Shown: positions 26,720 to 35,587 of the stretch, piece after piece
Numbering within the stretch: the first letter of the stretch is position 1
Layout: every line of letters begins with the position of its first letter
Source of the DNA: Aliidiomarina quisquiliarum
Lineage (GTDB): Bacteria > Pseudomonadota > Gammaproteobacteria > Enterobacterales > Alteromonadaceae
Length of the DNA: 64,000 nt
Reading direction: 5' to 3'
NCBI RefSeq assembly: GCF_023922585.1
Contig: NZ_JAMFTN010000021.1
Coordinates: 253,076 to 317,075, forward strand
Notes under the pieces: model-generated
Databases searched by the model: none
The model's input: only the letters and a program-made list of their open reading frames with translations
Told to the model about the DNA's origin: nothing
Made by a program: the position numbers and the translations under genes

Positions 26720-29567
26720 TTACAAAGCAAGTTTGAACTTACCAGACACACCTTTTCCAATGCGTGGAAACCTGGCTCAGCGCGAGCCCGACATGCTCAA
26801 GCGCTGGTATGCAGACGACTTGTACGGGCAAATACGTAATGCCCGTGCCGGCCGTGACAAATTTATTTTGCACGACGGCCCTCCCTATGCCAATGGCTCG
26901 ATTCACATTGGCCATGCGGTTAATAAAATTATTAAAGACATGGTGGTAAAGTCTAAAACCATGAGTGGTTTCGACGCTCCTTATGTACCCGGCTGGGACT
27001 GCCACGGCCTACCTATTGAATTAGTAGTGGAAAAAAAGCACGGCAAACCCGGGCAGAAGCTAACCGATGCTGAATTTCGTGCCAAGTGCCGTGAATACGC
27101 TTTAACCCAAATCGACGGCCAGCGAGAAGACTTTAAACGCATGGGCGTGTTTGGCGACTGGGACAACCCGTACCTCACCATGGACTTCAAACAAGAAGCC
27201 AATATTGTTCGGGCGCTTGGTACCATTATGGAACGCGGCCATTTACAGCAAGGCTTTAAGCCTGTGCATTGGTGTACCGACTGTGGTTCAGCCCTAGCGG
27301 AAGCGGAAGTTGAATACCAAGATCGTACCTCACCGGCTATCGACGTGCGCTTTCAAGTAACCGACGAAGCCGCCATGCTGAGTAAGTTCGAACTTAGCAC
27401 TGACAGTGGCAATGAAGGCCAAGGCCCTATTAGCGTGCTTATTTGGACCACCACACCGTGGACTATTCCGGCCAACATGGCGGTTACCCTTTCCGCGGGC
27501 ATGGAATACGCCTTAGTACAGGTGGAAGCCGACGGTGATCGCGCCGCAGAACGCCTTATTTTAGCCAGCGACTTAGTTACCGAAGCCATGAACCGCTACG
27601 GCGTTACTAACTACCAGCAGCTTGGTTTTTGTAGTGGTGCGGTACTCGAACACTTACTGCTGCAACACCCATTGCAAAACCGCACCGTGCCTCTTATTTT
27701 AGGCGACCACGTTACCACCGACTCAGGTACCGGTTGTGTGCATACGGCCCCAGGCCATGGTGTCGACGACTTTAACGTAGCCCAGCAGTACGGCATTGAA
27801 GTGTACAACCCAGTAGGCGACAACGGTGTTTACCGTGCCGACACGCCTGAATTTGCTGGCCAGCATGTGTTTAAAGCCAACCAAACTATTATCGACAGCT
27901 TAAAAGCTTCAGGGCGCTTAATGCACCACGAAAGCTATCTGCATTCGTACCCCCACTGCTGGCGCCATAAAACCCCAATTATTTTCCGTGCCACGCCACA
28001 GTGGTTCGTAAATATGGATCAACAAGGCTTGCGCGCCCAAGCGTTAGAAGAAATTAGTAAAGTGCGCTGGATCCCAGAATGGGGCGAACAGCGTATTGCC
28101 GGCATGGTCGACGGACGTCCCGACTGGTGTATTTCCCGCCAGCGTACCTGGGGTGTACCGTTAACCTTGTTTGTGAATCGTGAAACCGACGAACTGCACC
28201 CGCGCTCGCTAGAACTACTTGAAGCAGCGGCACAAAAAATTGAACAAGCAGGTATTCAAGCCTGGTTTGATCTCGATCCAGCCGAATTGCTAGGCGACGA
28301 AGCCGATCAATACCGCAAACTCACCGACACCCTCGACGTCTGGTTCGACTCGGGCGTTACCCATTATGCGGTATTGGCGCAAAACAAAGACTTAGCCTGG
28401 CCGGCCGACTTATATTTAGAAGGCTCCGACCAGCACCGCGGTTGGTTCCAATCGTCGTTGCTCACCGGCGTTGCCACCCAAGGTAAAGCACCTTACAAAC
28501 AAGTGCTTACCCACGGCTTTACCGTCGACGGTCAAGGCCGCAAAATGTCCAAGTCGCTTGGCAATGTGGTTGCGCCACAAGAAGTATGGAATAAAATGGG
28601 TGCCGACATTCTGCGCCTATGGGTAGCCTCTACCGACTACACGGCCGAAATGACCGTGTCCGATGAAATTTTAAAGCGCTCCGCCGACGCCTACCGCCGT
28701 ATTCGTAATACAGCCCGGTTCTTATTAGCCAACTTAAATGGTTTTGAGCCAGCCAAGCACGAAGTAGCCGTAAGCGACATGGTGGCGGTTGATCACTGGA
28801 TTTTAAACCGTGCTCGAGTGCTGCAAGACGAATTAGAAAAAGCCTACGATGGTTATCAATTCCTTACCGTGGTGCAAAAACTAATGCACTTCTGCTCTAT
28901 TGAGCTAGGTAGCTTCTACCTCGACATTATTAAAGACCGCCAGTACACGGCCAAACTCGACAGTGTGGCGCAGCGCTCGTGCCAAACCGCCATGTGGCAC
29001 ATTGTTGAAGCCATGGTGCGCTGGATAGCCCCAATTATGAGCTTTACCGCTCAAGAAATTTGGGAGTTTATGCCAGCCCCAACCACAGGTACACGCGACA
29101 AATATGTATTTACCGCTGAATGGTACACGGCTTGGCCGGAAGGTGTAGAACAAGCCGACCGCATAGGCAACGCCAATTGGTTGCAGTTATTAGCTGTGCG
29201 CGCAGAAGTGAACAAAGCCTTAGAACAAGCCCGCAAAGACAAACATATTGCTGGCTCGTTACAAGCAGAAGTTACTTTGTTTGCGGCACCTGAATTACTT
29301 AAAGTATTAAGCTTACCAGGTGAAGAGCTGCACTTTATTTTGCTTACCTCGGAAGCCACCGTGGTACCGAACGACCAAGTACCAGCCGCAGCACAGGCCA
29401 CCGAAGTAGAAGGCTTAAGTGTGCTAGTAGCCCGTACCGAGCATGAAAAGTGCAGCCGTTGTTGGCAGCACCGGCCCGACGTGGGCAGCCATAGCGAACA
29501 CACCAGTTTATGTGGTCGTTGTGTAACTAACGTCAGTGGTAACGGCGAAATACGGGCCTTTGCCTAA
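26712..29567 (+). CDS. ileS: isoleucyl-tRNA synthetase
   Basis: Class I synthetase charging tRNA-Ile, with an editing domain that removes misacylated valine. The 951 residues carry the HIGH motif ([11 protein letters not shown], residues 58-68), the KMSKS loop (KMSKSLGN near 610) and a C-terminal zinc site (CSRCWQHR and CGRCV). I chose the ATG at 26712, beginning [17 protein letters not shown] as in the family; a longer frame from 26658 lies inside ribF. It ends in TAATG shared with lspA. Confidence 0.97.
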   Translation: MSDYKASLNLPDTPFPMRGNLAQREPDMLKRWYADDLYGQIRNARAGRDKFILHDGPPYANGSIHIGHAVNKIIKDMVVKSKTMSGFDAPYVPGWDCHGLPIELVVEKKHGKPGQKLTDAEFRAKCREYALTQIDGQREDFKRMGVFGDWDNPYLTMDFKQEANIVRALGTIMERGHLQQGFKPVHWCTDCGSALAEAEVEYQDRTSPAIDVRFQVTDEAAMLSKFELSTDSGNEGQGPISVLIWTTTPWTIPANMAVTLSAGMEYALVQVEADGDRAAERLILASDLVTEAMNRYGVTNYQQLGFCSGAVLEHLLLQHPLQNRTVPLILGDHVTTDSGTGCVHTAPGHGVDDFNVAQQYGIEVYNPVGDNGVYRADTPEFAGQHVFKANQTIIDSLKASGRLMHHESYLHSYPHCWRHKTPIIFRATPQWFVNMDQQGLRAQALEEISKVRWIPEWGEQRIAGMVDGRPDWCISRQRTWGVPLTLFVNRETDELHPRSLELLEAAAQKIEQAGIQAWFDLDPAELLGDEADQYRKLTDTLDVWFDSGVTHYAVLAQNKDLAWPADLYLEGSDQHRGWFQSSLLTGVATQGKAPYKQVLTHGFTVDGQGRKMSKSLGNVVAPQEVWNKMGADILRLWVASTDYTAEMTVSDEILKRSADAYRRIRNTARFLLANLNGFEPAKHEVAVSDMVAVDHWILNRARVLQDELEKAYDGYQFLTVVQKLMHFCSIELGSFYLDIIKDRQYTAKLDSVAQRSCQTAMWHIVEAMVRWIAPIMSFTAQEIWEFMPAPTTGTRDKYVFTAEWYTAWPEGVEQADRIGNANWLQLLAVRAEVNKALEQARKDKHIAGSLQAEVTLFAAPELLKVLSLPGEELHFILLTSEATVVPNDQVPAAAQATEVEGLSVLVARTEHEKCSRCWQHRPDVGSHSEHTSLCGRCVTNVSGNGEIRAFA

Positions 29568-30100
29568 TGCCGGCTAAACATAAACAGTCGGCCAAACCGC
29601 AGCACTGGCGCGACAGTGGGCTAAAATTACTGTGGCTAAGTGGGTTAATAATTGCCCTCGACCAACTCACCAAGCAGTGGATTTTACACAATGTGGCGTA
29701 CATGGCAGAACGCATTGAAGTACTGCCATTTTTTAATATTATTCACGTGCGAAACTACGGCGCCGCTTTTAGTTTTTTAAGCGACCAAGGGGGCTGGCAA
29801 AAGTTTTTGTTTGTCGCTTTAGCACTGGTTATTAGTGGTGCATTAGCGGTTATGTTGCGCCGCCAAGGCAGCGACCAGCGCCGGGTAAATATTGCCTTTG
29901 CGCTAATTATCGGTGGCGCCATTGGCAATGTTATCGACCGTATTTGGCTTGGCTCAGTGGTCGACTTTCTCGACCTGTACTACGGTAATTACCACTGGCC
30001 GGCCTTTAACGTGGCCGACAGTGCCATTGTGTTAGGCGCCCTTACTATGGTGCTCGACAGTGTGCTTGGCGTCCGTCAGAATAGGAAAGAACATGAGTGA
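29567..30100 (+). CDS. lspA: lipoprotein signal peptidase LspA
   Basis: LspA is the inner-membrane aspartyl protease that cleaves prolipoproteins after lipidation. The 177-residue protein has four membrane helices, the NYGAAFSFL motif, and the catalytic aspartates in IGNVIDRI and FNVADSAI. It overlaps ileS by one base and fkpB by 8 bases. Likely substrates encoded nearby are FlgH and MlaA. Confidence 0.96.
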   Translation: MPAKHKQSAKPQHWRDSGLKLLWLSGLIIALDQLTKQWILHNVAYMAERIEVLPFFNIIHVRNYGAAFSFLSDQGGWQKFLFVALALVISGALAVMLRRQGSDQRRVNIAFALIIGGAIGNVIDRIWLGSVVDFLDLYYGNYHWPAFNVADSAIVLGALTMVLDSVLGVRQNRKEHE

Positions 30101-30533
30101 ACTAGCAATAATAGGTGCCAACAGCAAAGTGGTTATGCACTTTGCCATTAAACTCGACGACGGCTCTGCCGCCGACAGCACCCGTGTGCATGGTAAGCCG
30201 GCCCGCCTTACCATTGGCGACGGCAACCTAACACCAAATTTTGAAAATTGCTTGCTGGGCTTAAAAGCAGGCGACCAGCGCGAGTTTACCCTCGAGCCTG
30301 CCGACGCCTTTGGCGAGCCAAACCCGCAAAACATTTACCGTGTCGAGCACAGCCGCTTTTCTGCTGATGCACCGGCGGAAGTAGGCAATATTATTGCTTT
30401 TACCCAACCCGATGGCCGCGAACTACCTGGCATTATTCGCGACATATCTGGTTCAATGGTCACTGTAGACTTTAATCATCCACTGGCGGGGCAACGTGTT
30501 ACCTTTGCCGTGGAAATACTAAGTGTGGAGTAG
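30093..30533 (+). CDS. fkpB: FKBP-type peptidyl-prolyl isomerase FkpB (SlpA-like)
   Basis: A small SlyD-like cytoplasmic proline isomerase of 146 residues. [19 protein letters not shown] begins the FKBP fold, and [20 protein letters not shown] with NPQNIYRV marks the inserted chaperone flap. The ATG at 30093 gives the family-standard start and follows AGGAAAG; a longer frame inside lspA is not needed. The ATGAGTGA overlap with lspA repeats the ribF/ileS junction. Its place between lspA and ispH is conserved in gammaproteobacteria. Confidence 0.94.
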   Translation: MSELAIIGANSKVVMHFAIKLDDGSAADSTRVHGKPARLTIGDGNLTPNFENCLLGLKAGDQREFTLEPADAFGEPNPQNIYRVEHSRFSADAPAEVGNIIAFTQPDGRELPGIIRDISGSMVTVDFNHPLAGQRVTFAVEILSVE

Positions 30534-30535
30534 AC

Positions 30536-31486
30536 ATGAAAATTATTTTGGCTAATCCGCGTGGTTTTTGTGCCGGTGTTGATCGGGCCATAACCATTGT
30601 TGAACAAGCATTAGAACTGTTCGAACCGCCTATTTATGTACGCCATGAAGTGGTACATAACAAGCATGTGGTCGAAGGCCTGCGCGGCCGTGGCGCAGTG
30701 TTCGTTGAAGAGCTCGATCAAGTACCCGACGACAGCATTGTTATTTTCAGTGCGCACGGGGTTTCTCGGGCGGTACGCGACGCAGCTACCGAGCGCGGGT
30801 TAAAAGTATTCGACGCCACCTGCCCATTGGTAACCAAAGTACACATGGAAGTTACCCGAGCCAGCCGGCGTAATAATGAATGTGTGCTCATTGGTCACTC
30901 GGGTCACCCGGAAGTAGAAGGCACCATGGGGCAGTACTCCAGTGCGACTGGCGGCATTTACCTGGTAGAATCCGTGGCCGACGTGGCCAAGCTTGCAGTA
31001 AAGCACCCAGAAAACTTGCACTACATGAGCCAAACCACGTTGTCGGTCGACGACACGGCCGATATTATCGACGCCTTACGTGAACGCTTCCCTGAAATTC
31101 AAGGGCCCCGTAAAGACGACATTTGTTACGCCACGCAAAACCGCCAAGACGCAGTGCGTGAACTGGCTAACGAAGTCGACGTTATGTTAGTCGTTGGGGC
31201 GAAGAACAGCTCCAACAGTAACCGCTTACGTGAGCTAGCAGAAAAAATTGGCCCACGCTCCTATTTAATCGACGACGCCGACAGTATCGACGCCGCTTGG
31301 CTCGAAGGTGCTAATGCCGTGGGCGTTACCGCAGGCGCTTCAGCACCAGAAATACTGGTACAAGAAGTTATTCAGCGCCTTCGTAACTGGCATGGCGAAG
31401 GTGCCAGCGTGGAAGAGCGCGAAGGCCGAAAAGAAAACATTACCTTCTCTATACCGCCAGAATTGCGAGTGCAAAACGTCGGCTAA
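30536..31486 (+). CDS. ispH: 4-hydroxy-3-methylbut-2-enyl diphosphate reductase IspH
   Basis: IspH is the last enzyme of the MEP isoprenoid pathway, making IPP and DMAPP with an iron-sulfur cluster. The 316-residue product has the cluster cysteines in [10 protein letters not shown] (Cys12), DATCPLV (near 96) and [10 protein letters not shown] (near 197), plus [10 protein letters not shown] and KNSSNSNRL for substrate binding. It begins two bases after fkpB. A terminator about 75 bases downstream ends the operon. Confidence 0.97.
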   Translation: MKIILANPRGFCAGVDRAITIVEQALELFEPPIYVRHEVVHNKHVVEGLRGRGAVFVEELDQVPDDSIVIFSAHGVSRAVRDAATERGLKVFDATCPLVTKVHMEVTRASRRNNECVLIGHSGHPEVEGTMGQYSSATGGIYLVESVADVAKLAVKHPENLHYMSQTTLSVDDTADIIDALRERFPEIQGPRKDDICYATQNRQDAVRELANEVDVMLVVGAKNSSNSNRLRELAEKIGPRSYLIDDADSIDAAWLEGANAVGVTAGASAPEILVQEVIQRLRNWHGEGASVEEREGRKENITFSIPPELRVQNVG

Positions 31487-31563
31487 GTTGTAACTGCTGG
31501 CGTAACTGCTTACGTAAGACAAAGCTTAACTTGTTAGCGCCGCTGCTCAAGCCGCACCATACT

Positions 31564-31594
31564 AGCCCTACCATATTACTGGTGGGGCTTTTTT
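31564..31594 (+). terminator. terminator after ispH, overlapping the next ribosome site
   Basis: A 10-bp stem (AGCCCTACCA / TGGTGGGGCT, one T-G pair) is followed by six T residues and then immediately by the ATG of the pseudopilin gene. The 3' arm GGTGGGG is also that gene's only ribosome-binding candidate. So the hairpin can both end the ispH transcript and mask the next start. Confidence 0.82.
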
Positions 31595-32089
31595 ATGGCT
31601 GAACAACACATACAAAATAACGGCTTTACACTGCTAGAGCTTATGCTAGTGGTTAGTTTATTGGCGGTATTGGGCGGCCTTGGGGCAACTAGCTTACTCA
31701 ATTGGCAGTGGCGTAGTCAGTATTTAGCCAAGCTAAACGCTATTGCCGTGGCCGTGCAGCAGGCCCAGCGCCATGCACAGCGCGGCCATCACGACTATTG
31801 GCTGAGCGTTGAAGGGCATTGTATTTGGTTGCATACCCACGCCACGGGGCAGTGCGAAGCCCATGGGGTGGTGTTTCAGCAGCCGTACCTAAGCTGGCAG
31901 CCACAATTTACCCATGGCCACCAACTGCGCTTTATGGCCGGGCGAGGTTTGTCGGGCTTTGGCTCTGGGCGTATTCGGCTGGCGCATCAACGCTTTCCCA
32001 GCCACGAAGCGGCGGTTATTGTTAGCTCCCTTGGCCGGGTGCGGGTGTGTGAAAACGAACCCTTACTGCGTGGGGTGCCCTTATGCTAA
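31595..32089 (+). CDS. type II pseudopilin / minor pilin, GspH/FimT (PpdA)-like
   Basis: A 164-residue prepilin: a short basic leader ending in NNG, then FTLLELMLVVSLLAVLGG, the cleavage site and helix recognised by prepilin peptidase, with the glutamate at position +5. The globular part has a C-terminal cysteine pair (CEN..., C-terminus LC) as in GspH/FimT proteins. It is the first of four pseudopilin-like genes whose order recalls E. coli ppdA-ppdB-ygdB-ppdC, thought to prime type IV-like pili. No pilus motor or secretin is nearby. Confidence 0.82.
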   Translation: MAEQHIQNNGFTLLELMLVVSLLAVLGGLGATSLLNWQWRSQYLAKLNAIAVAVQQAQRHAQRGHHDYWLSVEGHCIWLHTHATGQCEAHGVVFQQPYLSWQPQFTHGHQLRFMAGRGLSGFGSGRIRLAHQRFPSHEAAVIVSSLGRVRVCENEPLLRGVPLC

Positions 32090-32553
32090 AAACTTGGCTG
32101 CTCAGCCGCCAGCGTGGTTTAACGCTGCTAGAAATTCTGCTTACTACCGGTTTAGTGGCTATGCTTAGTACAGCACTGCTCAGCTGGCATTTACACTTTC
32201 AACACAGCTTGCACCAAAGCCAACAGCAACAACAAACCGAACAAGCGTTGCAGCACTGGCTGCATTGGTTGTGGCGCGACTTACAAAATACCTTGGTGGC
32301 TTCGCCACACGACTGGAGCTACGACACCAGCAACCAATGTTTATTGTATGGCGAAGTAGGCGTACGGGTGAAGTCGAACAACTTACAGTGGCGGCCGCAA
32401 CAAGCCACCTGCGACAGCCCCGGCTGGCAGGCCCTGAACAACCCCCAGCAAATACGCATTGCTCGGTTAGAAATAACAGCACAGCGATTGTGTCTAAGTG
32501 CTCGCCTCCGTGGCCAGCAGCAAACAAAGGCTTGTTTACCGTGGCCAGTATAA
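32083..32553 (+). CDS. minor pseudopilin, PilW/GspJ (PpdB)-like
   Basis: A 156-residue prepilin with leader MLKTWLLSRQRG and processed N-terminus LTLLEILLTTGLVAML, the glutamate again at +5. The rest is a glutamine-rich helix (about residues 40-62) and a small globular domain with several cysteines. It overlaps the previous gene by 7 bases and the next by 13. Assignment to the GspJ/PilW class is by order and size; sequence similarity in this class is low. Confidence 0.75.
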   Translation: MLKTWLLSRQRGLTLLEILLTTGLVAMLSTALLSWHLHFQHSLHQSQQQQQTEQALQHWLHWLWRDLQNTLVASPHDWSYDTSNQCLLYGEVGVRVKSNNLQWRPQQATCDSPGWQALNNPQQIRIARLEITAQRLCLSARLRGQQQTKACLPWPV

Positions 32554-32987
32554 ATTTAGCTAAATTAGGCCGGCCCCAGCAGGGCAGTGTGATTTTGCTG
32601 GTGCTTGGTACCTTAGCGGTTAGCTCCTTAGTGCTGGCAGACACAGTACTCGACCACCAACAACGGTTACAACAAGAGCTCGAACGAACCTATTTAGCCG
32701 AGCTACATATTGTTGCCCAGTCCGTATTCGACCAAGCGGGCTTAGTGCTTGAAGCGGGCCTAATATCGGGCCAAGCACACCCAAGTTGGCCCACCCAATG
32801 GCAGGTGCCGCAGGGCATTACCTATAGGGCTGAACTTAGCCCTGAAAGCTGCCCCGGCAACTACCCCGGCCATTGCTATCGTATCGAACTCACCTTGTAT
32901 GGTCGTGGTGGTACTAGCTTGCAACGACAGCAAAAATACTGGGGCGAGGCCGGTTGCGGTAGTGCTTGGCTAATGGGTAGCAACTAA
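32541..32987 (+). CDS. minor pseudopilin, PilX/GspK (YgdB)-like
   Basis: A 148-residue protein with a hydrophobic N-terminal segment QQGSVILLVLGTLAVSSLVL, in which the glycine before SVILL is a plausible prepilin cleavage site; the usual glutamate +5 is missing, as in GspK and PilX. I chose the GTG at 32541, which gives a short basic leader and overlaps the previous gene by 13 bases; the frame stays open much further upstream but that part only shadows the previous gene. Two cysteine pairs in the C-terminal half may form disulfides. Confidence 0.65.
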   Translation: MASINLAKLGRPQQGSVILLVLGTLAVSSLVLADTVLDHQQRLQQELERTYLAELHIVAQSVFDQAGLVLEAGLISGQAHPSWPTQWQVPQGITYRAELSPESCPGNYPGHCYRIELTLYGRGGTSLQRQQKYWGEAGCGSAWLMGSN

Positions 32988-32990
32988 GTC

Positions 32991-33335
32991 ATGTCGCTGC
33001 TTGAAGTGGTGGTGGCTATGAGCATTGCTTTAATGGGGGCGTTGGGGCTCAATCTTGCATGGTCCCAATCTTTAGTACTCGAACAACAGCTGGTACAAGC
33101 CCGCGCTGCCCGCAGCGAAGCCTTAGCATTGCTATATCAATGGCAGCAAGCCCCACAGCCAACCATGTGGCAGCAACAACAATTGCGCTTTCATAGCCAA
33201 GCTAAAGGTAACAATGTGTACAGCTGGCAGCTTGAATTCCACAGCCTCGCAGGCAAAGCCAAGTGGCACGGAATATGGGCGCCACGGCCGCAAATTCACA
33301 TCACTAATACCACGCCACCAGTGTCTTGCCGGTAG
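32991..33335 (+). CDS. minor pseudopilin, PilV/GspI (PpdC)-like, lacking a leader
   Basis: A 114-residue product beginning MSLLEVVVAMSIALMGALGL, exactly the mature N-terminus of a PilV/GspI-type pilin with glutamate at position 5. No leader peptide or -1 glycine is encoded: an in-frame TAA lies three bases before the ATG, and the frame is the same as that of the preceding gene. Either the protein is used without processing, the start lies elsewhere, or the gene is damaged. It completes the four-gene set that parallels the H-I-J-K tip complex. Confidence 0.6.
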   Translation: MSLLEVVVAMSIALMGALGLNLAWSQSLVLEQQLVQARAARSEALALLYQWQQAPQPTMWQQQQLRFHSQAKGNNVYSWQLEFHSLAGKAKWHGIWAPRPQIHITNTTPPVSCR

Positions 33336-33337
33336 GT

Positions 33338-33352
33338 TGGCTTGATTCTTGA
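33338..33352 (+). promoter_or_regulatory. possible sigma-54 promoter before flhA
   Basis: TGGCTTGATTCTTGA keeps the GG element and correct spacing but has GA instead of GC at -12, a serious mismatch. Sigma-54 control of flhA is usual in polar-flagellated relatives, so it is listed as a weak candidate. Confidence 0.3.
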
Positions 33353-33401
33353 ATAGTAACCTATGAGGTCGTAGGGGTGACGGTAAACCGCCGCTCTGTA
33401 A

Positions 33402-33420
33402 GTGTGCTTTGTAAGCGCGC
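33402..33420 (+). other. hairpin in the flhA leader
   Basis: GTGTGCTT pairs with AAGCGCGC (two G-T pairs) around a TGT loop, 30 bases before the flhA start. Just upstream, CGTAGGGGTGACGGTAAACC resembles the head and stem of the REP-like repeats found at 61 kb, in decayed form. Function is unknown. Confidence 0.3.
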
Positions 33421-33449
33421 ATCACAGGTAAAGACAGGAATAAAGCGTT

Positions 33450-35552
33450 ATGCAGCAATTGGCAGTTATGCAAGGGTTTTATAATAATCATAAGCGTCAT
33501 TTAATTGGCGTCGGCACGCCTATTGGAGTATTGGCTATTCTGGCCATGGTGGTGTTACCTATGCCACCGCTGCTGCTCGACATTCTTTTTTCTTTTAATA
33601 TAACCCTGTCTATGATGGTGCTGTTAGTGGCGGTTTATACCCGCCGCCCGTTGGAATTTGCTGCCTTTCCGTCTATTTTGCTTATCGCCACCGTATTCCG
33701 GTTGGCGCTTAACATTGCTTCTACCCGCGTGGTACTACTTAACGGTCAAGAAGGCCCAGGTGCGGCCGGTAAGGTTATCGAATCTTTTGGTGCCGTGGTT
33801 ATTGGTGGTAACTACACGGTAGGTATGGTGGTGTTCCTTATTTTAATCATCATTAACTTCGTGGTTATTACCAAAGGTGCAGGCCGAATTTCAGAAGTAA
33901 CGGCACGTTTTACCCTCGACGCCATGCCCGGAAAACAAATGGCCATCGACGCCGACCTCAACTCTGGCCTTATTACCCAAGAAGACGCCAAAGAAAAACG
34001 TGAAGACGTTACCCGTGAAGCCGACTTCTACGGCTCCATGGACGGTGCCAGTAAATTCGTAAAAGGCGACGCTATTGCGGGCTTGCTTATTCTTGGTATT
34101 AACATTGTTGGCGGTGTGCTTATTGGTACCCTACAACACGACTTACCCTTTGGCGTTGCCATGGAAGTATATTCACTACTTAGTATTGGTGACGGCCTAG
34201 TAGCGCAAATTCCCTCGCTGTTACTGTCGGTAGCAACGGCAATTATTATTACCCGAGAAAATGCCGACAAAGACTTAGGCGAACAGCTCACCAAAGTGCT
34301 GTCGGGTAATCCGCGGGTACTTATTATTGTTGGCGCTATTTTGTTTGTTATGGGCATAGTGCCGGGCATGCCGCACATTGCTTTTCTGTCAATGGCCGCC
34401 CTGTGTATTGGTTTGGCTTATTTGCGCATTAAAGCCGCCAAAGACGGCAAAGAAGGCGAGCTAGTGAAAGAGCGCACGGAACTTGCCACGCAAAATCAAA
34501 ATATCGACAGTAAGGAAATTAGTTGGGACGACGTGCACCAAGTCGACACTATAGGCCTAGAAGTAGGTTACCGGCTTATTCCAATGGTCGATAAAAACCA
34601 AGGTGGCGAATTACTGGCGCGTATTAAAGGCGTGCGTAAAAAGCTGTCCCAAGAATTGGGCTTTCTGGTGCCACCGGTGCACATTCGCGACAACCTCGAC
34701 TTAGGCCCCAACCAATATCGTATTACCTTGCTGGGAGTCACCTTTGGCGAAGCGGAAATACGCCCCGACTGGGAACTAGCCATTAACCCGGGCCAAGTGT
34801 TCGGGCAGTTAAAAGGTGAAGCCACCAAAGACCCAGCCTTCGGCCTCGACGCGGTTTGGATTAAGAAAGAAGATCGCGAGCACGCACAAACCTTAGGCTA
34901 CACAGTGGTCGACGCGGCTACGGTAGTGGCCACCCATGTTAGCCAAATTCTTACCAATAACGCCGCTCAGCTGGTGGGCCATGAAGAAACCCAGCAGTTG
35001 CTCGACCTATTAGCCAAGCAGCAACCGAAGCTTATTGAAGGCTTAGTACCAGACGTTTTAAGCTTGTCGATTATTGCCAAAGTGCTACAAAACTTACTTG
35101 AAGAAGGCGTACCCGTGCGCGACTTCAGAACCATAGTACAAACCTTGGCCGAGTACGGTAGTAAAAGCCAAGACGCCGACGTACTTACTTCGGCAGTGCG
35201 CATTGCCCTGCGCCGGTTAATTGTGCAAGAAGCCGCTGGCGGCATGGAAGAACTGCCCGTCATAACATTGGCGCCAGAGTTGGAACAGATGTTGCATCAG
35301 TCACTACAGATGGCAGGAAATGAAGGTGCGGGTATTGAACCCGGCTTGGCCGAGCGGTTACAAACAAGTTTAAAAGACGCTCACCAGCAGCAAGAAATGA
35401 ACGGTCAACCGTCAGTTTTGCTCACTTCAGGAATGTTACGGGGTACATTGTCACGCTTTACCCGTAATAGCCTGCAAGGACTACACGTATTGTCGTACCA
35501 GGAAATACCCGACGACAAACAAATTAGAATCGTCAGCTCAATCGGTCAGTAA
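33450..35552 (+). CDS. flhA: flagellar export gate protein FlhA
   Basis: FlhA forms the nonameric ring of the flagellar type III export gate. The 700-residue protein has about eight N-terminal membrane helices, with PLLLDILFSFNI and the conserved FHIPEP-family stretch EVTARFTLDAMPGKQMAID near residue 150, and a cytoplasmic domain from about 350 that docks chaperone-substrate complexes. The ATG at 33450 follows AGGAATAAAG. The expected upstream partner flhB is absent here; pseudopilin genes precede it. Downstream flhF begins 35 bases later. Confidence 0.96.
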   Translation: MQQLAVMQGFYNNHKRHLIGVGTPIGVLAILAMVVLPMPPLLLDILFSFNITLSMMVLLVAVYTRRPLEFAAFPSILLIATVFRLALNIASTRVVLLNGQEGPGAAGKVIESFGAVVIGGNYTVGMVVFLILIIINFVVITKGAGRISEVTARFTLDAMPGKQMAIDADLNSGLITQEDAKEKREDVTREADFYGSMDGASKFVKGDAIAGLLILGINIVGGVLIGTLQHDLPFGVAMEVYSLLSIGDGLVAQIPSLLLSVATAIIITRENADKDLGEQLTKVLSGNPRVLIIVGAILFVMGIVPGMPHIAFLSMAALCIGLAYLRIKAAKDGKEGELVKERTELATQNQNIDSKEISWDDVHQVDTIGLEVGYRLIPMVDKNQGGELLARIKGVRKKLSQELGFLVPPVHIRDNLDLGPNQYRITLLGVTFGEAEIRPDWELAINPGQVFGQLKGEATKDPAFGLDAVWIKKEDREHAQTLGYTVVDAATVVATHVSQILTNNAAQLVGHEETQQLLDLLAKQQPKLIEGLVPDVLSLSIIAKVLQNLLEEGVPVRDFRTIVQTLAEYGSKSQDADVLTSAVRIALRRLIVQEAAGGMEELPVITLAPELEQMLHQSLQMAGNEGAGIEPGLAERLQTSLKDAHQQQEMNGQPSVLLTSGMLRGTLSRFTRNSLQGLHVLSYQEIPDDKQIRIVSSIGQ

Positions 35553-35587
35553 CGGGCAGCTGAGCTAGCTTGGCGGAGTTAAGCAAC

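Noticed and set aside
32265..33335. One pilin-like gene broken by a TAA at 32985-32987, as both parts share a frame
   Set aside because: Each part begins with its own pilin-like N-terminal helix and the pair matches the separate ygdB- and ppdC-like genes in order and size; the common frame is probably chance.
33361..33449. Known c-di-GMP riboswitch in the flhA leader
   Set aside because: Only simple hairpins are present; the tetraloop-receptor architecture of GEMM motifs could not be drawn.
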